A stretch of DNA of 64,000 bases from Pomphorhynchus laevis (lineage: Eukaryota > Acanthocephala > Palaeacanthocephala > Echinorhynchida > Pomphorhynchidae): contig WNNJ02003564.1 in assembly GCA_012934845.2 (NCBI GenBank), positions 107,064 through 171,063 on the forward strand, read 5' to 3'. Below, in pieces: positions 24,666 to 35,690 of this stretch (the stretch's first letter is position 1; each line of letters begins with the position of its first letter). The translations under genes and the position numbers were made by a program. The notes below the pieces were generated by a model that saw only the letters and a list, made by a program, of their open reading frames with translations, made no database searches and was not told the origin of the DNA.

Positions 24666-25214
24666 ACGTAGGGAGATAAGGATCGTGCGAAAACAAGCAT
24701 AAAGATTAAGGAAGAAAATGGAAAAAAGCGACAGATGGGTGTCCATGCATAACACTCGTTATTGCTGTAAAGTGATCGCAAAGAAGACATCAAAAATTCA
24801 TGGATGATTAGGAATTTTAGGGATAAAAGCAGGATAAGCGAAGATATTCGTATTAGATTCAAGAAACAGAATTTAATTCAATTTTGACATTTAAAGGTAT
24901 AAAAAGTTAATTAATATCCTAACATTGTAAATTATAGAAGAAATATACTTAGGAAGTGGAATATTTTGCCACTCGTTAGAGGCAAGGAAATCCGCTTTAG
25001 TATCTATATAAAAAGAAGAGGGATTATGTCATTAATAAGTGCCTGGTAACAAGTAGATATCCTACTTAGGCAATTAAAAAATCTTATTTCAAATGAAATA
25101 ATGTTAGGACGAAACTGGAAGGGCCTCAACTATATCAATGATAAATTGAGAACACCAAGATGATTAAGCATATAAAAGGTTCGGAAAGGGGCAGAAAAAT
25201 ACATAATTGTTTAT

Positions 25215-25560
25215 AGTAAAAAAGCCCAAAATAAAATATTTTAAACGTAAACCTGATTACAATCAAGATGGTGTTGTATGTCAAATACCAGTTGGGGTTG
25301 TGATAAGGTTTGGCCAATATTTATGTTGGTTTGGCCAACATAAATATTCTGTATAAAAAGGAACAGGATCAGGTGCTATTATAGGTCAATCCTTTAACAA
25401 TAATCATAGAATATCTTTCGAGTGTAATAATTTCCGTGGAAAACGGTATTTTAGAACAAAAAATACAAGCATATGTTATGAATAAAGTTAAAAATATATT
25501 AATGCGTAATAATAAACTGGATATTGATCTTATGACTAATATTTTATAATTATAATTAAA
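25215..25560 (+). other. Possible host coding fragments (two protein-like patches)
   Basis: After a TTTATAG acceptor-like site, one frame reads KKPKIKYFKRKPDYNQDGVV then CQIPVGVVIRFG (about 25220-25315), before running into a perfect hairpin at 25316-25348. After another TTATAG (about 25383), a frame reads VNPLTIIIEYLSSV, then ENGILEQKIQAYV and KNILMRNNKLDIDLMTNIL, then stop at about 25547. The content is less AT-driven than its flanks. I do not recognise either patch. They could be exons or pieces of an unrecognised element. Confidence 0.22.
25316..25348. repeat. Perfect 14-bp hairpin
   Basis: AATATTTATGTTGG pairs with CCAACATAAATATT around TTTGG. It cuts across the protein-like patch to its left. 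Confidence 0.75.
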
Positions 25561-25699
25561 TGTTTTGTTTATTAAATTTATTATTTTATGTTATGCAATT
25601 GTTTTTTATTTAATTTTTATTTAATTTTTGATGTTTGTTTAATTTAAATTTTATTGTGATATTAAGTATTATTTGTTTCATTTTGTACCTAGTAAATTA

Positions 25700-25990
25700 T
25701 CTATTAATTATTTATTATTTTAACAAAAAAGGAGCACATCTAGTTGTTTGATCTCCTGCGCTGTGGTAAACATGATTTTGTAAAGGATTTTGAACACTTT
25801 GATGTGCAGCGTCGAAATTTTGATTTTGTTGTTCATTTTTATAATTTCGTCCTGAGGATGATAGCAGCTATCAAAAATTTGACTTTTAATAAAAATAATA
25901 ATTTAAATTTAAATAAATTTATAAAGTTTTGGTTATTTCGTTTCAAATATTCTCTTTTTAAATTTGTAAAAAATATGTATCCACAATGAA
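25700..25990 (+). repeat. Penelope-tail-like fragment with hairpin module
   Basis: Holds GTCCTGAGGATGATAGCAGC then TATCAAAAATTTGAC (about 25849-25884), a CTGANGAT module with GATAG/CTATC arms and a 3-base loop, followed by an AT-rich end that leads straight into LINE A. The 81-codon plus frame here reads into the tail and is not a supported gene. Confidence 0.4.
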
Positions 25991-26194
25991 GTTATCTAAT
26001 TGCATATGTTTTGTGAAAAATGAGTAAATTTAGCATGCCGAAAAATGAGTAAATTTAGCATGTCGGAGCGTTCAAAGAACTCAATGAAAACTAATTTTCC
26101 TGCCAATGCAATAAACGAGGTAAGTGGAGATTTAGTTTCTCTTGGATTTATTCTGGAGTGATAACTCCCCCCAGTACCAAAATTATCCAACCTG

Positions 26195-27103
26195 GTGATT
26201 ATCAGACTTTTGGTGCCTCTGGAAAGGCAGAACATGTTCAATGTTTTTATAAGAGGCTTTGCTCATCGATTTAAAAAAAGGATATTGTTCAATGCGATTA
26301 AATATTATGAATCTGAGATTAAAATCTCATTCTGCACTCCTGATCTCGCAATGTCGTACGTAGACTACTTTAAAAAAGAGCATTCGGAACAAGGTATAAT
26401 TGCTTCCAAACCAATCCTGGCAACAATAAAGATAAATAATATGCCCACATACATTTCAGAAGAAGATATATCAGCCCTAGAAACTGATTACAAAATCTCT
26501 AACGTGCGCTTTATAAAAGGGATTAAAGGCTTCCCCATTCCCGTGGCGTTCTGCAATGCCCCGGTTGATGAAGCCCTAAAACTATCGATTTCAACATGCA
26601 ATCCTTTTATGGGGTATAATTTGAGATTTTCAATAATCGAAACCGACTCACTAACGTACCCTCACTGCAACAATTGTCATCAGTGGGGGCATTGGTCCAC
26701 TGGATGTTCTTTACCACATAAGTGCGGCGTGTGTGGTACAACTGCTATACATCCTGAGAAGTGTGAAAGTAAGCCATTTTGCGCAAACTGCGGTGGTGAG
26801 CACCCCGCATGGTCAAAAAAATGTAAAATCTTTAAGGCGTACCAAAAGAGACACAGGGGTGTAACAGCAAAACCGACTAGCTTCGTGGAAGCTGTCTCGT
26901 CTTACAAGAATGACGACAGGATGCCGGACACAGAAATTCTTAAACTTATTAAAATGCAGCATCAGGCATCAATGATTCAACTTGAAAAATTGGTCCAAAA
27001 ATTTGTGGGTCAATTAGCGGAATCCTTCCGTTCTCCTCCTTCTAGTAAGACAAACAATATTAAGAAGCACCAAAATCTAAGAAACGAAACGGGTCAGCGC
27101 TAA
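26195..27103 (+). CDS. LINE A ORF1, gag-like nucleic-acid-binding protein
   Basis: Open for about 300 codons. The C-terminal third has three zinc knuckles in the order typical of R1/Jockey-group ORF1: CNNCHQWGHWSTGC (CX2CX4HX4C), CGVCGTTAIHPEKC, and CANCGGEHPAWSKKC (CX2CX3HX6C), followed by a basic stretch (KAYQKRHRG). Such proteins coat the element RNA. The first in-frame ATG is near 26234. Upstream the frame stays open to about 26168 and still matches the 16-kb fragment (LPPVPKLSN), so the original start lay further 5', possibly at the ATGs near 26029-26054 in another frame, meaning the N-terminus is broken here. Confidence 0.75.
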   Translation: MIIRLLVPLERQNMFNVFIRGFAHRFKKRILFNAIKYYESEIKISFCTPDLAMSYVDYFKKEHSEQGIIASKPILATIKINNMPTYISEEDISALETDYKISNVRFIKGIKGFPIPVAFCNAPVDEALKLSISTCNPFMGYNLRFSIIETDSLTYPHCNNCHQWGHWSTGCSLPHKCGVCGTTAIHPEKCESKPFCANCGGEHPAWSKKCKIFKAYQKRHRGVTAKPTSFVEAVSSYKNDDRMPDTEILKLIKMQHQASMIQLEKLVQKFVGQLAESFRSPPSSKTNNIKKHQNLRNETGQR

Positions 27104-27283
27104 GCATAGCCGCTCTGAAGCTTGCTCGGAAGGATTCGATTTGGGCTATGGCTAACGAGGGAAATGAAGATATCGCCCGTGGGCAAGCGACTCCATTTGT
27201 CGTGACGGGAAGCGGTAAAGGCGACTTTTCCGCCTCTAGTTGCGACTAGGTGGAGGGCGTCCCACTTCGGTAACACTTACGCA

Positions 27284-29742
27284 ATGGGAAGTAATCAAGG
27301 ACCTTTTTCACTGAATATCCTTCAGTGGAATTCGGGAGGTGCTTCCGCCCTTAGCCTTCTATCTGGTAGAGATGCAGATGTTATAGTCCTTCAGGAGACG
27401 CGGTCTATCCGTCTCCCCCAGGATATTACTCGATTTATCCCTAAGCACATATACACCCACTTTACTCCTTACATAACCCCCCCTCACTCCTCTTCATCAC
27501 AAGGTCTTTTAACCCTAGTAAAAAGCTCCTTAAGATCATCCCTCCTATTAAACTACTCTTGTCCAGCCCTATCTTGTTTAGCTATATCACTTTGTAAGAA
27601 CGGTAAGCGTATAAGCATAGCCAATGTCTATATTCGGCCAGGAGAAATTCACAAGAACCGTGACCTCCTGGATCAAATATTGGGGAGCGGTTATGACATG
27701 TTACTTGGTGACTTCAACGACAGAACTGGTCGTTGGATTAATGCAGCACTCCGCAGAGCAAGGATCGAATATCTTATTCAAAAACCACCTTCCCCAACAT
27801 TTCATTGCTCTACAACAAATTCTCTCCTCGACATATTACTGCTACATAAGATGTGGTTGTTGAAACCCATTTGCACCAAGCAGTCGCGTCAACAACAGAC
27901 CACCTCTCATGACCTAATTCGCTGGCGGCTAGAGGACGATACGTTGCTTAGGAGAAGGTTTCACTTTGATCCTATTAGAGTGGCCTTCTTTCAGGCAGCT
28001 ATCCAACTCTTCCCCAGAATTGGAATTGAGAGTTTGACCGAATTTAATTCCTACCTCTCATCGCAAGCTACCGCGATCCTTTCGACTACCTATAAAGGTC
28101 GAATATACAATCCTACTCCAACAAAGCTCAAGGTCCTAGCTAAAATGTTGCACCTTCCCAATCTCTCTGTTTCCGCCAGACATATCCTCTCGAATGAATA
28201 TTGGAGCTCTAGATATAGGCTCCAGCTGAGCAGGGATAGGGCAAGCATTGCTCACCAAAACCCTTCTCAGGCTTCCTTCTGGAAGATATTCAAGAAGGAG
28301 AAGTTTGTTTGCTGGAAGGATAGAGCCTTGGTTTGGATTGGTAGCATAGGCCTTGACAAAGTTTTAGAGGAGTCACTTTCCTTACATAATTATGGAGCCA
28401 CTCATTCTCCCCAACCAATCCCGCCTTGGTGTGACTTCAGGAGTAGGGACTTATCAGTTACAGATATCCTTAACTCCTGGGGACCACTCCCGGGCACCTC
28501 CAAATCCCACGCGCCACTCACCACTCGTGTCTGTCAGCTTTTGACATACAGTCAGAGAAAGGAGGTCGCCATCACAATGCTATTAGCCTCACCGTCTGAC
28601 ATTGCGGAAATCAACATCAGCCGTCGAGTTTTTTACCTAAAAAGAGATTAATCACTTGTCCTAAAGATCTGCGGCCCATCTCGATTCAAAACGCCCTCAT
28701 ATCCATCTACGAGAAAGCGCTTGCGCGTAGAATCCGCGTTCATTTATGTAGGCGTAATTTGATCCCACCGAGTTTTAATGGGTTTGTCAAAGGGCGCTCG
28801 GTCCATTCAGCAATTGGTGAAGTGCATCAGTTTTGTCAGGATAATAGTCATCAGCTTGCTGTGGCTGTTTTTCTTGATTTTTCAGCTGCATTTGACCGGA
28901 TCTCCATTCCCTTCGTTATCTCCTCTCTCAGGTCCCTCGGGTTGCCTGCGAGAATTGTTAACAGGGTGGAGATATTGTTGTACACCAAGCGGTTCTACTA
29001 TGAAGACGACCCTGATGCGCGTCAGTTCTACCCTATTACAGGTGTACCTCAAGGATCCCCACTTTCTCCTATCTTATATCTTGCTGCATCCATTGTATTA
29101 TTCAAGAATTTTAAACGTGATCAACATCCAGGGGTATATGCTGATGATACCACATCCTTGTTCTCTGGACGCAGGTGCAAAGATGTAATCTCTGACATCA
29201 GCCGTTTCTTTTTAAGATTAAAAGATCAGTTGCCCCCATCCAATCTTATTTTAAACTCCTCTAAATCACAGGTGGTTGTCTTTAATGGCGTTCCTGCCAC
29301 CAAAAAGAAACTTAAGAGACTAGCACTCTCTACACTCTCCTCCATTTTGCAGCATCAACCACTCCCCATCTTCACGAGTCGAGTAAAATATCTGGGGTTC
29401 ACCGTTACGGTGAATTGGTCGGCGAAAGCTGACCTGGATAGACTTAAACGTATCCTGAAGAAAGCTAGGTGGGCTCTGAAATGGGCCCAGCATCTGTCAT
29501 TGAATTGGATAAGCCAAATGCGTTTCTGGGGTACTTGAGCTATCTCAAGATCAGTCTTCTTCTCACGAGGACGTCCCCCAGAACAAAGACTAAGGTTTCT
29601 CAAGCTCCTCATCTCGAGATTACCAACCATAGTCCGCCTTGACTGGACTCTTAGGTGTGTGAGAGACCCCGAATGGTTCAGTCAGAGGGCGGCGCGCTGG
29701 TGCGGCCGAGGGGCTCAGATCCCTCTGGACCTGAGGCCGTGA
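27284..29742 (+). pseudogene. LINE A ORF2, endonuclease plus reverse transcriptase, frameshifted
   Basis: ATG at 27284 opens 455 codons with the AP-endonuclease landmarks LQWNSGG, QETR, LLGDFN, SLLDILLL and TSHDLI. The frame ends at 28651 and coding continues in another frame (CPKDLRPISIQNALISIYEK, then FVKGRS). RT motifs follow: FLDFSAAFDRI (A), GVPQGSPLSPILY (B) and YADDTTSLFSG (C, catalytic YADD intact), plus YLGFTVTVNW. A further shift near 29530 leads to the C-terminus, ending RGAQIPLDLRP at the TGA of 29740-29742. That last block is also present in the 19-kb fragment. At about 800 codons it is shorter than usual R1-type ORF2 proteins, so internal deletion is likely as well. The RT itself looks well preserved. 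Confidence 0.75.
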
Positions 29743-30289
29743 ATATAAGTTGAAGATTTCAAAATACACGTCGTGAACAGTTTCTATTTTAAGTTGTCTT
29801 TTGCATGTTTTTGTTTCTTAAGTTTTTATCAGTTATATAGTTATTAATAAAACCCTTACTTACTATATATATGTTTTGTAAATTTACAAAACATTTTTAC
29901 ACAAATCATTATGAGTCCAAGTGATGTATTAGTTCAACTAGCGTAAAATTACTTAGTGATGATGAAATATAAGCTGGAATAATAATTTATTTGTCGTAGT
30001 AAGCTTTCACAGCTGTAAACACAAAATTACTTAAATCTTGGCAAAGGGTATAAAGCCGTCTTATGCATTCTCGCTAAAAAATCGTGAAATTGACGAAACA
30101 GCATTCGCTGCTCATTGATTTTGCATCTACCGAAGATAGAATTTATATTTACCAGCTAAATTTGAACAGTGCGCTATAGTTCATGTTGATGGAGGGAGTC
30201 AGGTGCATTAATGCAACTTTTACGTGATAACGTATCAATATTTCACTGTAGTTTTTTAAATTTACAGGAACGAAGATACTAGTTTTATT

Positions 30290-30350
30290 CCAAAAATTAC
30301 AACATTTCGATAGCTCATACTATAATCTTCAGCCAAATTACAAACAGTTT
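30290..30350 (-). repeat. Hairpin module between LINE A copies
   Basis: On the minus strand, GGCTGAAGATTATAG, a short loop, then GAGCTATCGAAATGTTGTAA. Same layout and similar bases to the foldback repeat at 51780-52010 (ATTCCCAAAAGGTCACAATA on its flank), so both are one family. Confidence 0.5.
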
Positions 30351-30369
30351 ATCAGCACAAAAGCATCAA

Positions 30370-33130
30370 GTTTGTCAATTAGGAAAAGTTATACTGGGAA
30401 GCGTCGGAGCTATCAGAGAATAGCAAAAATAAAGCAAAATTGCAATGAATTATTCCTTATTCACGGACCTTTCAAGCAATTCTAAGGTTAGTACTGTTAT
30501 TAAATAAATATTCTCTTCGGTTTTCAACCAGGACGAGTTTCCTCAAGTGAGTAAGAAGAGAGCAAATGTTTTCTACATCGAGGAATTCGTGACAAATTAT
30601 AACAAAATAGTTTTATTCAGCTCTATCAAGATTTATACAAACATAAAAATCATTGATGTCGCCTGACATTAGCATGGAATATCTTAACCACTTTAAGGAA
30701 AAAATAATTAATTAAACTCGGAAATATAACATTCAAACCGATCAAAGCATCGGTTAAAATAACTAACATTATTCCATACCTTACTCCTGAGGACATATCA
30801 TTGATGGAGCAAATGTTTAACATCACTAACATCCGTTTTATTAAAGGAAAAGGATGGGACCCCCTCCCTGTGGCATTTTCAAGTTCCTCTACAGACAGCG
30901 CAGATTGTCTGACTCGCTTGGCTTATTAGACAATGCGAGCAGATTATCTGACTTGTGACTTCATCCACGTATCAAGAAATGACCTCACATACCCCACTGC
31001 AACAACTGTCGGAGATTGGGACATTAGGAGTCTAATTGAAATTCTCTTTTTGCATATGTGGTATATGTGGGTCTGAAGATAATAATCACATCACCGCCAA
31101 ATGTTCAATCGCTGCGTCATGCTGCAACTGCGAGAAAGATCATCAAGCATGGTCCTGCAGGTGTCCCGATTATAAAAAATTCCACCAACGCAACACGACG
31201 CTAGCGATGTTACAACACGCTTCATACAATGAGGCCTCGATAGCAGCACCAGTATCACTATCCGAATCGGAATTGCTCAAATTCAGTGATAATATGAAAA
31301 TTGTGGAGGAGCGTATCACCACCATGGTGAAAGCCCTGCTTCCACGCTGCCTCCTGTACCTACAGTGCTGTCTAATAAACGACCAACCTCAGCAATTACT
31401 TTCTTTCAAGATGACCAAGACAAGATGACCATTTCCATGTACCACGGAACAGTGGTACATGGAAATAAAGATACTGCATATACGGCAAAAATGAAAAACG
31501 ATTTCTATACTAGTGCTGGATGTGGGAAAGGGAACCTTCCACCTCTGATTTCCACCAGGGGGTTGTTTGCTCATCCAGATTACGCTAATGAAATGGGAAA
31601 GTAATTCCGAACTGTTATCACTTAACATCATTCAGTGAAACTCGGCAGGTATTTCTGCTCTTAGACTTTTAACTGGTCGCGACGCAGATTTAATAGTTCT
31701 TCAGGAGGCTAGATCTATCCGGTCACCCAGGACATTACTCGATTTTTACCAAAGCACATAATCACTCACTTTACTCCGTACATAACCCCACCATACTAAT
31801 CTTCATCTCAAAGACTTCTAACCTTAGTTAAGAACAATTTAGAATCTTCTCTCTAACTGAACTACTCTAATCCTGCTATGTTTTGCTTAGCGATAACTCT
31901 CTGGAAGAACGGTAAACTATCAGCATAGCCAATATTTATTTTCGGCCTGGAGAGATTAACAAGAATCGTGACCTCCATAATCGTATATTGAGTATCAGTT
32001 ATGACATGTTACTTGGGAACTTCAACGGCATACTACCGACATACTACTACATGAGAAGTGTCTCTTAAAGTCCTTCTGTACAGAGCAGTCGCGCCAACAA
32101 TTGTCCATCTCGCACAACCTAATCCGTTCGCAGTTAGATGAAGATACACTGCTGCGAATGAGATACCACTTATATTCAATTATAGTGGTCTTCTTTCAGG
32201 CAGCTATCCGACTCTTTCCTGTTGTAGTAAATGCGAGTCTGACACGATTTAATTCCTATATTACTTCGCAAGCTACCGGGATCCTTTCGACTACCTATAA
32301 AGGTCACATTTTCATTCCCACTCTGGCAAAACTCAAAGTCCTAAGAAAAATGCTACACATTCCCAATCACTGTTTCCATCAGACAGGCTCTCTCAAATGA
32401 GCATTGAAGTTCTAGGTATAGCCTTCAGCTGAGCATGGATAGGGCGAGCATTGCTCGCCTTGACGCTTCTCAATCTTCATTTTGGAAGATATTTATTGGC
32501 TCATTTTAAAGGAGTCACTATCTTTTCACAATTATGGAGCCACTCAATCTGTCCAACTAATTCCATAATAGGGTAACTTCAGGGTTAAGGACTTATCTGT
32601 CACTGATATTCTTAACTTCTAGCAACCACTTCCAGGATGTCTTTGAACATCAAGTAAGATACCTGGGATTTAACATTACGGTTAAATGGACGGTCGGATC
32701 AGACTTAATTAGATTCAAAGGTATTCTGAGACAAGTTAGATGGGCCATAAAACGGGTTCAACAGATGTCATTAAGAGGGAGCGCTTAGGTACGTCTCTGG
32801 TTTACCAGTGCAATCTCGGGATTAGTGTTCTTTTCTTGAGGACGTCCTGTAGGACGTCTCTAGGACGTCCACAGGAGCTTAATATTTATGAAGCTGTTCA
32901 CGTTGAGATTACCGACCATCGTCCGCCTCGATTGGATTATCAGGTGTGTGATAACCTGAGTGGTTTAATCTTGGTATATGCTGGTGGGCTTAGATTCAAC
33001 TAATATGCTGTGTGCATAATGACTACTGCTGATTATCAAGTAGCGAACTTTGTTGTTCTGTCGTTTTGTATTTTGTTTTCTTTCCAGCCTAAATTAAGTA
33101 TATGATGTGATTTAGCTTTCAATATGTTAC
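30370..33130 (+). mobile_element. LINE A, second and more decayed copy
   Basis: Collinear with 26.0-29.8 kb. Near 31060-31160 a frame reads CGICGSEDNNHITAKC and CCNCEKDHQAWSCRC (zinc knuckles). The ORF2 start is recognisable at 31620 (LNIIQ, then LLTGRDADLIVLQEA in a nearby frame), and the segment at 32100-32400 matches the post-endonuclease region (HNLIRSQLDEDTLLRMR). The RT core is missing: sequence jumps from about 32640 to the C-terminal part (VRYLGFNITVKW). It ends with the same LPTIVRLDW-type block near 32915 and a T-rich 3' end. Many stops, frameshifts and at least one large deletion make it clearly older than the copy at 26 kb. Confidence 0.75.
31431..31466. repeat. Perfect 15-bp hairpin inside LINE A
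   Basis: ATTTCCATGTACCAC pairs with GTGGTACATGGAAAT around GGAACA. The long copy has no such structure at the matching place, so it arose in this copy. Confidence 0.7.
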
Positions 33131-33249
33131 CGTTGAAATTTACAACTATAATTTACAACTATCACAAGGTTGTAAATTATATTTCTACAACTTTGTTATT
33201 GTATTTTTATTTATAAATAATTAAACGAAAACTAATATAATATTTTTAA

Positions 33250-33795
33250 ATTGAAAAAGTATATTAGTGCTGCACAATCAAAAACCAAAAAAAGCAGACG
33301 AAACAATACAAAAGCTTAAAAGGATAAATTAAAATTTGTAGAGAAATAAAACTAAATAAAAAAAATTGTGTAATTGAAATTGAAAAACAAAACAAATTAA
33401 ATTTAAAAACGAAAATTTGATATTAAATATTCGAAAAACATGTTAAAACAAGAGACAAATAATCAGGAATTCAAAACAATACAAAACAATAAATAAAACT
33501 TAAAATAAAACACATAAACTCATGGTATTTTTCAATTGAAATCAGCTTTATTATTGGGCATAACATTATTTTTTTATAAAATAAATCTACTGTATAATAC
33601 CTGATGATACCATATTAGATTGTAATTGTATTTATAATTTAAAAAGTGCTGTACAAGCAAAAGCAAAAAAGAAAAAATGAAGCAAATACAAAAAAGGATA
33701 AATAAAAATTAGTTGAAAATAAAAGAAAAGAAAATAAATTGTGGAGTTGTAATTGAAAAGCAAAACAAATAAAATTTAAAAACATTAAGTTATAT
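33250..33795 (+). repeat. A-rich direct repeat, two copies
   Basis: Segments at about 33255-33420 and 33645-33790 are related: both run AGTGCTGCACAA / AGTGCTGTACAA, AAAAGGATAAAT, TTGAAAAACAAAACAAATTAA / TTGAAAAGCAAAACAAATAA and end in AAATTTAAAAAC. They lie between LINE A and the gene at 34262 and show no coding content. Confidence 0.5.
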
Positions 33796-34261
33796 TAACT
33801 TTTAAGATATTATATTATTTTAATATATTAAGAATAATATAATGGGGTCAGCGTAATTGCCTTTTGCGTTGAAAATATTTCTCCGGTAATGTTTATTTAA
33901 ATTAGGAAATTACTTTTTATTCTAAATGGCAACAGTTAAGCAAAAAATCCTTGCACAGTAAAAAAGAAAGCAATTCTCGATGTTTTTTTCGTATATTTCC
34001 TGATCTGATAAGACATCAAAGCACTCTTTATTAACACTAAAAACATTTCCATGCTGATCAGCACATCAAACGTCATTAGCTGCACATATTATCAGCATAT
34101 AATGGTGCGCATTGCACAACTTAGATATACTTAGACTGAAAGTTTTTCACGCCTACACCAAATCTAGAGATAAAACGTTTTGAAAATATTTTAAATCTAA
34201 AAAACCCTTCCGTTATGCCGATAGCTTTACTTTTCATTTCGTAAATCCGTTATAATAAGAA

Positions 34262-35245
34262 ATGATATCGTTCATTCTACTTTTGTTATTATCCTTGACT
34301 ATCAATGGGGTATTTAGTAATTCAACAATTAGTAATGTACCAGAACAGCCTAACGGATACAACATCAACGCCGTCGTTCTCTGTTATATCTGTCCAGTCC
34401 AAAGTGCGGATTTTAATTTGTATACAACGTCTATCAATAGAACCTCTTTGCAGCAGTCCTCACAGTGCAAGTTCAAGGAGTCGAATGGTCAATGTGTTTT
34501 TACATTTAAAGCTGACAGAAATTCAAACCCAAGAATAGAGTCGACAACAATCAAGTACAACGAATCCGTCCTCGAATTGAATCAATACCGACAGCACCTA
34601 CCAAAGTATGCACTTGAACTATATATGAGTAACGATGACCGTGATAAAGGTTGGAGCATGGAAATTCAGTCCCTATCATATTATTGCAGATCTCATGGAT
34701 GTAACTCTCCTGCACATCTTTACGAAGTCTTAGACTTGAGAATGTTCGTGAATAACTCGTTAAATCCAATTCTGTTCGAGCCATTGGTAAATGAACAAGT
34801 TAAGCAAATGAAATCTGGAATTCGGTGCAGTAAATGTTTAACTTACAAAATCAATGGAGTTACAACGGTTTGCACATTCAGCAATAAGCACATCTGCAAT
34901 TCATATTGTAGCACCTATTACACAGTAAATTCTTCTAGGGGAAAAGGTAGTTGGTCGGCGGGATGCATAAATACGAAAAATACAGATATCGGTCAAAGCC
35001 CACTGCTACCGAGAAAATCAAAAGCAGAATGTACTGTTAAATTGGAATATGAGCCCAAATCTACGAAATACAAAATTCTAGAATTCAACTACATTTGCAA
35101 TAATGGAGATAACTGCAATAATCCAATACGAATTAATGATTTTCTAACATCGTTAATAATATCTAATAGGCGTAATTATGCATATCAAGCCACCTCGAAT
35201 ATACTATTCATGATAACCTGTATTTTATTTATATATTTAAGTTAA
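34262..35245 (+). CDS. Secreted or GPI-anchored Cys-rich protein, Ly6/three-finger-like
   Basis: An uninterrupted 327-codon frame with ATG at 34262, the best-supported gene of the window. Residues 1-19 (MISFILLLLLSLTINGVFS) form a signal peptide. Two Cys-rich halves follow. The first runs from CYIC (41-44) through C69 and C78 to YYCRSHGCNSP (141-150). The second runs from CSKC (189-192) through C204, C212, C216, C235 and C257 to YICNNGDNCNNP (277-288). Closing each half with CN(S/N)P, and the paired opening CxxC, recall Ly6/uPAR-type three-finger domains, though spacing is not canonical. Sequons lie at N20, N59, N100, N164 and N223. The hydrophobic C-terminus (about 312-327, ending IYLS) has no cytoplasmic tail and fits a GPI-attachment signal. 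The protein is probably extracellular and membrane-attached. Ligand and role are unknown. There are no introns within it; all neighbours are transposon relics. The identity of the family is a motif-level guess. Confidence 0.85.
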   Translation: MISFILLLLLSLTINGVFSNSTISNVPEQPNGYNINAVVLCYICPVQSADFNLYTTSINRTSLQQSSQCKFKESNGQCVFTFKADRNSNPRIESTTIKYNESVLELNQYRQHLPKYALELYMSNDDRDKGWSMEIQSLSYYCRSHGCNSPAHLYEVLDLRMFVNNSLNPILFEPLVNEQVKQMKSGIRCSKCLTYKINGVTTVCTFSNKHICNSYCSTYYTVNSSRGKGSWSAGCINTKNTDIGQSPLLPRKSKAECTVKLEYEPKSTKYKILEFNYICNNGDNCNNPIRINDFLTSLIISNRRNYAYQATSNILFMITCILFIYLS

Positions 35246-35690
35246 GGTAGATGAGGAGAAACAAAGCGGAAATTTGATAAACATACTTGTTTTCCTTCAA
35301 TCGCTTTAAATTTGTTTCCTATCCCGGAAAATTGATATTGATCTATTTATTTTGTTACCAAATTGATAATTTTGAAAATTAGTTTAAATTTACTTGTCTT
35401 AAAGAAAAAAAATGATCACCTATGAGAGAAATTTTTTGTAAGCAAAAAATTCATTGCAAAACACTGAACAAAGAAATCGAAAATATTTACTCTTTTACTA
35501 AATCATTTTTTTGATTTAGTAACCTAGATCTCTTAAATTCATTAAAATTATTATGAACTAAATTCAATATTTCATTCAATATTGAAATATAATTATGAAT
35601 AACTGATTGCTGTGGGTTGTACGTTGCGCCGCTTCGCAGCAAATATTGCCCCACGTTGGGCATCAAACGATATTCTAGATTACTTCGAGA
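35246..35690. other. Gene 3' flank, nothing recognised
   Basis: AT-rich, containing the presumed 3' UTR of the Cys-rich gene. I saw no classic AATAAA directly after the stop. A 75-codon minus frame at 35487-35714 overlaps the LINE start and shows no family features. Confidence 0.4.

Larger units (their letters stand above)
26020..29875 (+). mobile_element. LINE A (R1/Jockey-type), longest copy
   Basis: Non-LTR retrotransposon with gag-like ORF1 (zinc knuckles) and ORF2 (AP endonuclease plus reverse transcriptase). The start is inferred from shared sequence with the fragment at 16117. A short direct repeat, AAAAATGAGTAAATTTAGCATG-like, stands twice at 26018-26061. It ends around 29850-29875 after an ATTAATAAAACCC signal. 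Three more copies or fragments of this family are in the window (16117-16450, 19015-19200, 30370-33130). Confidence 0.8.
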
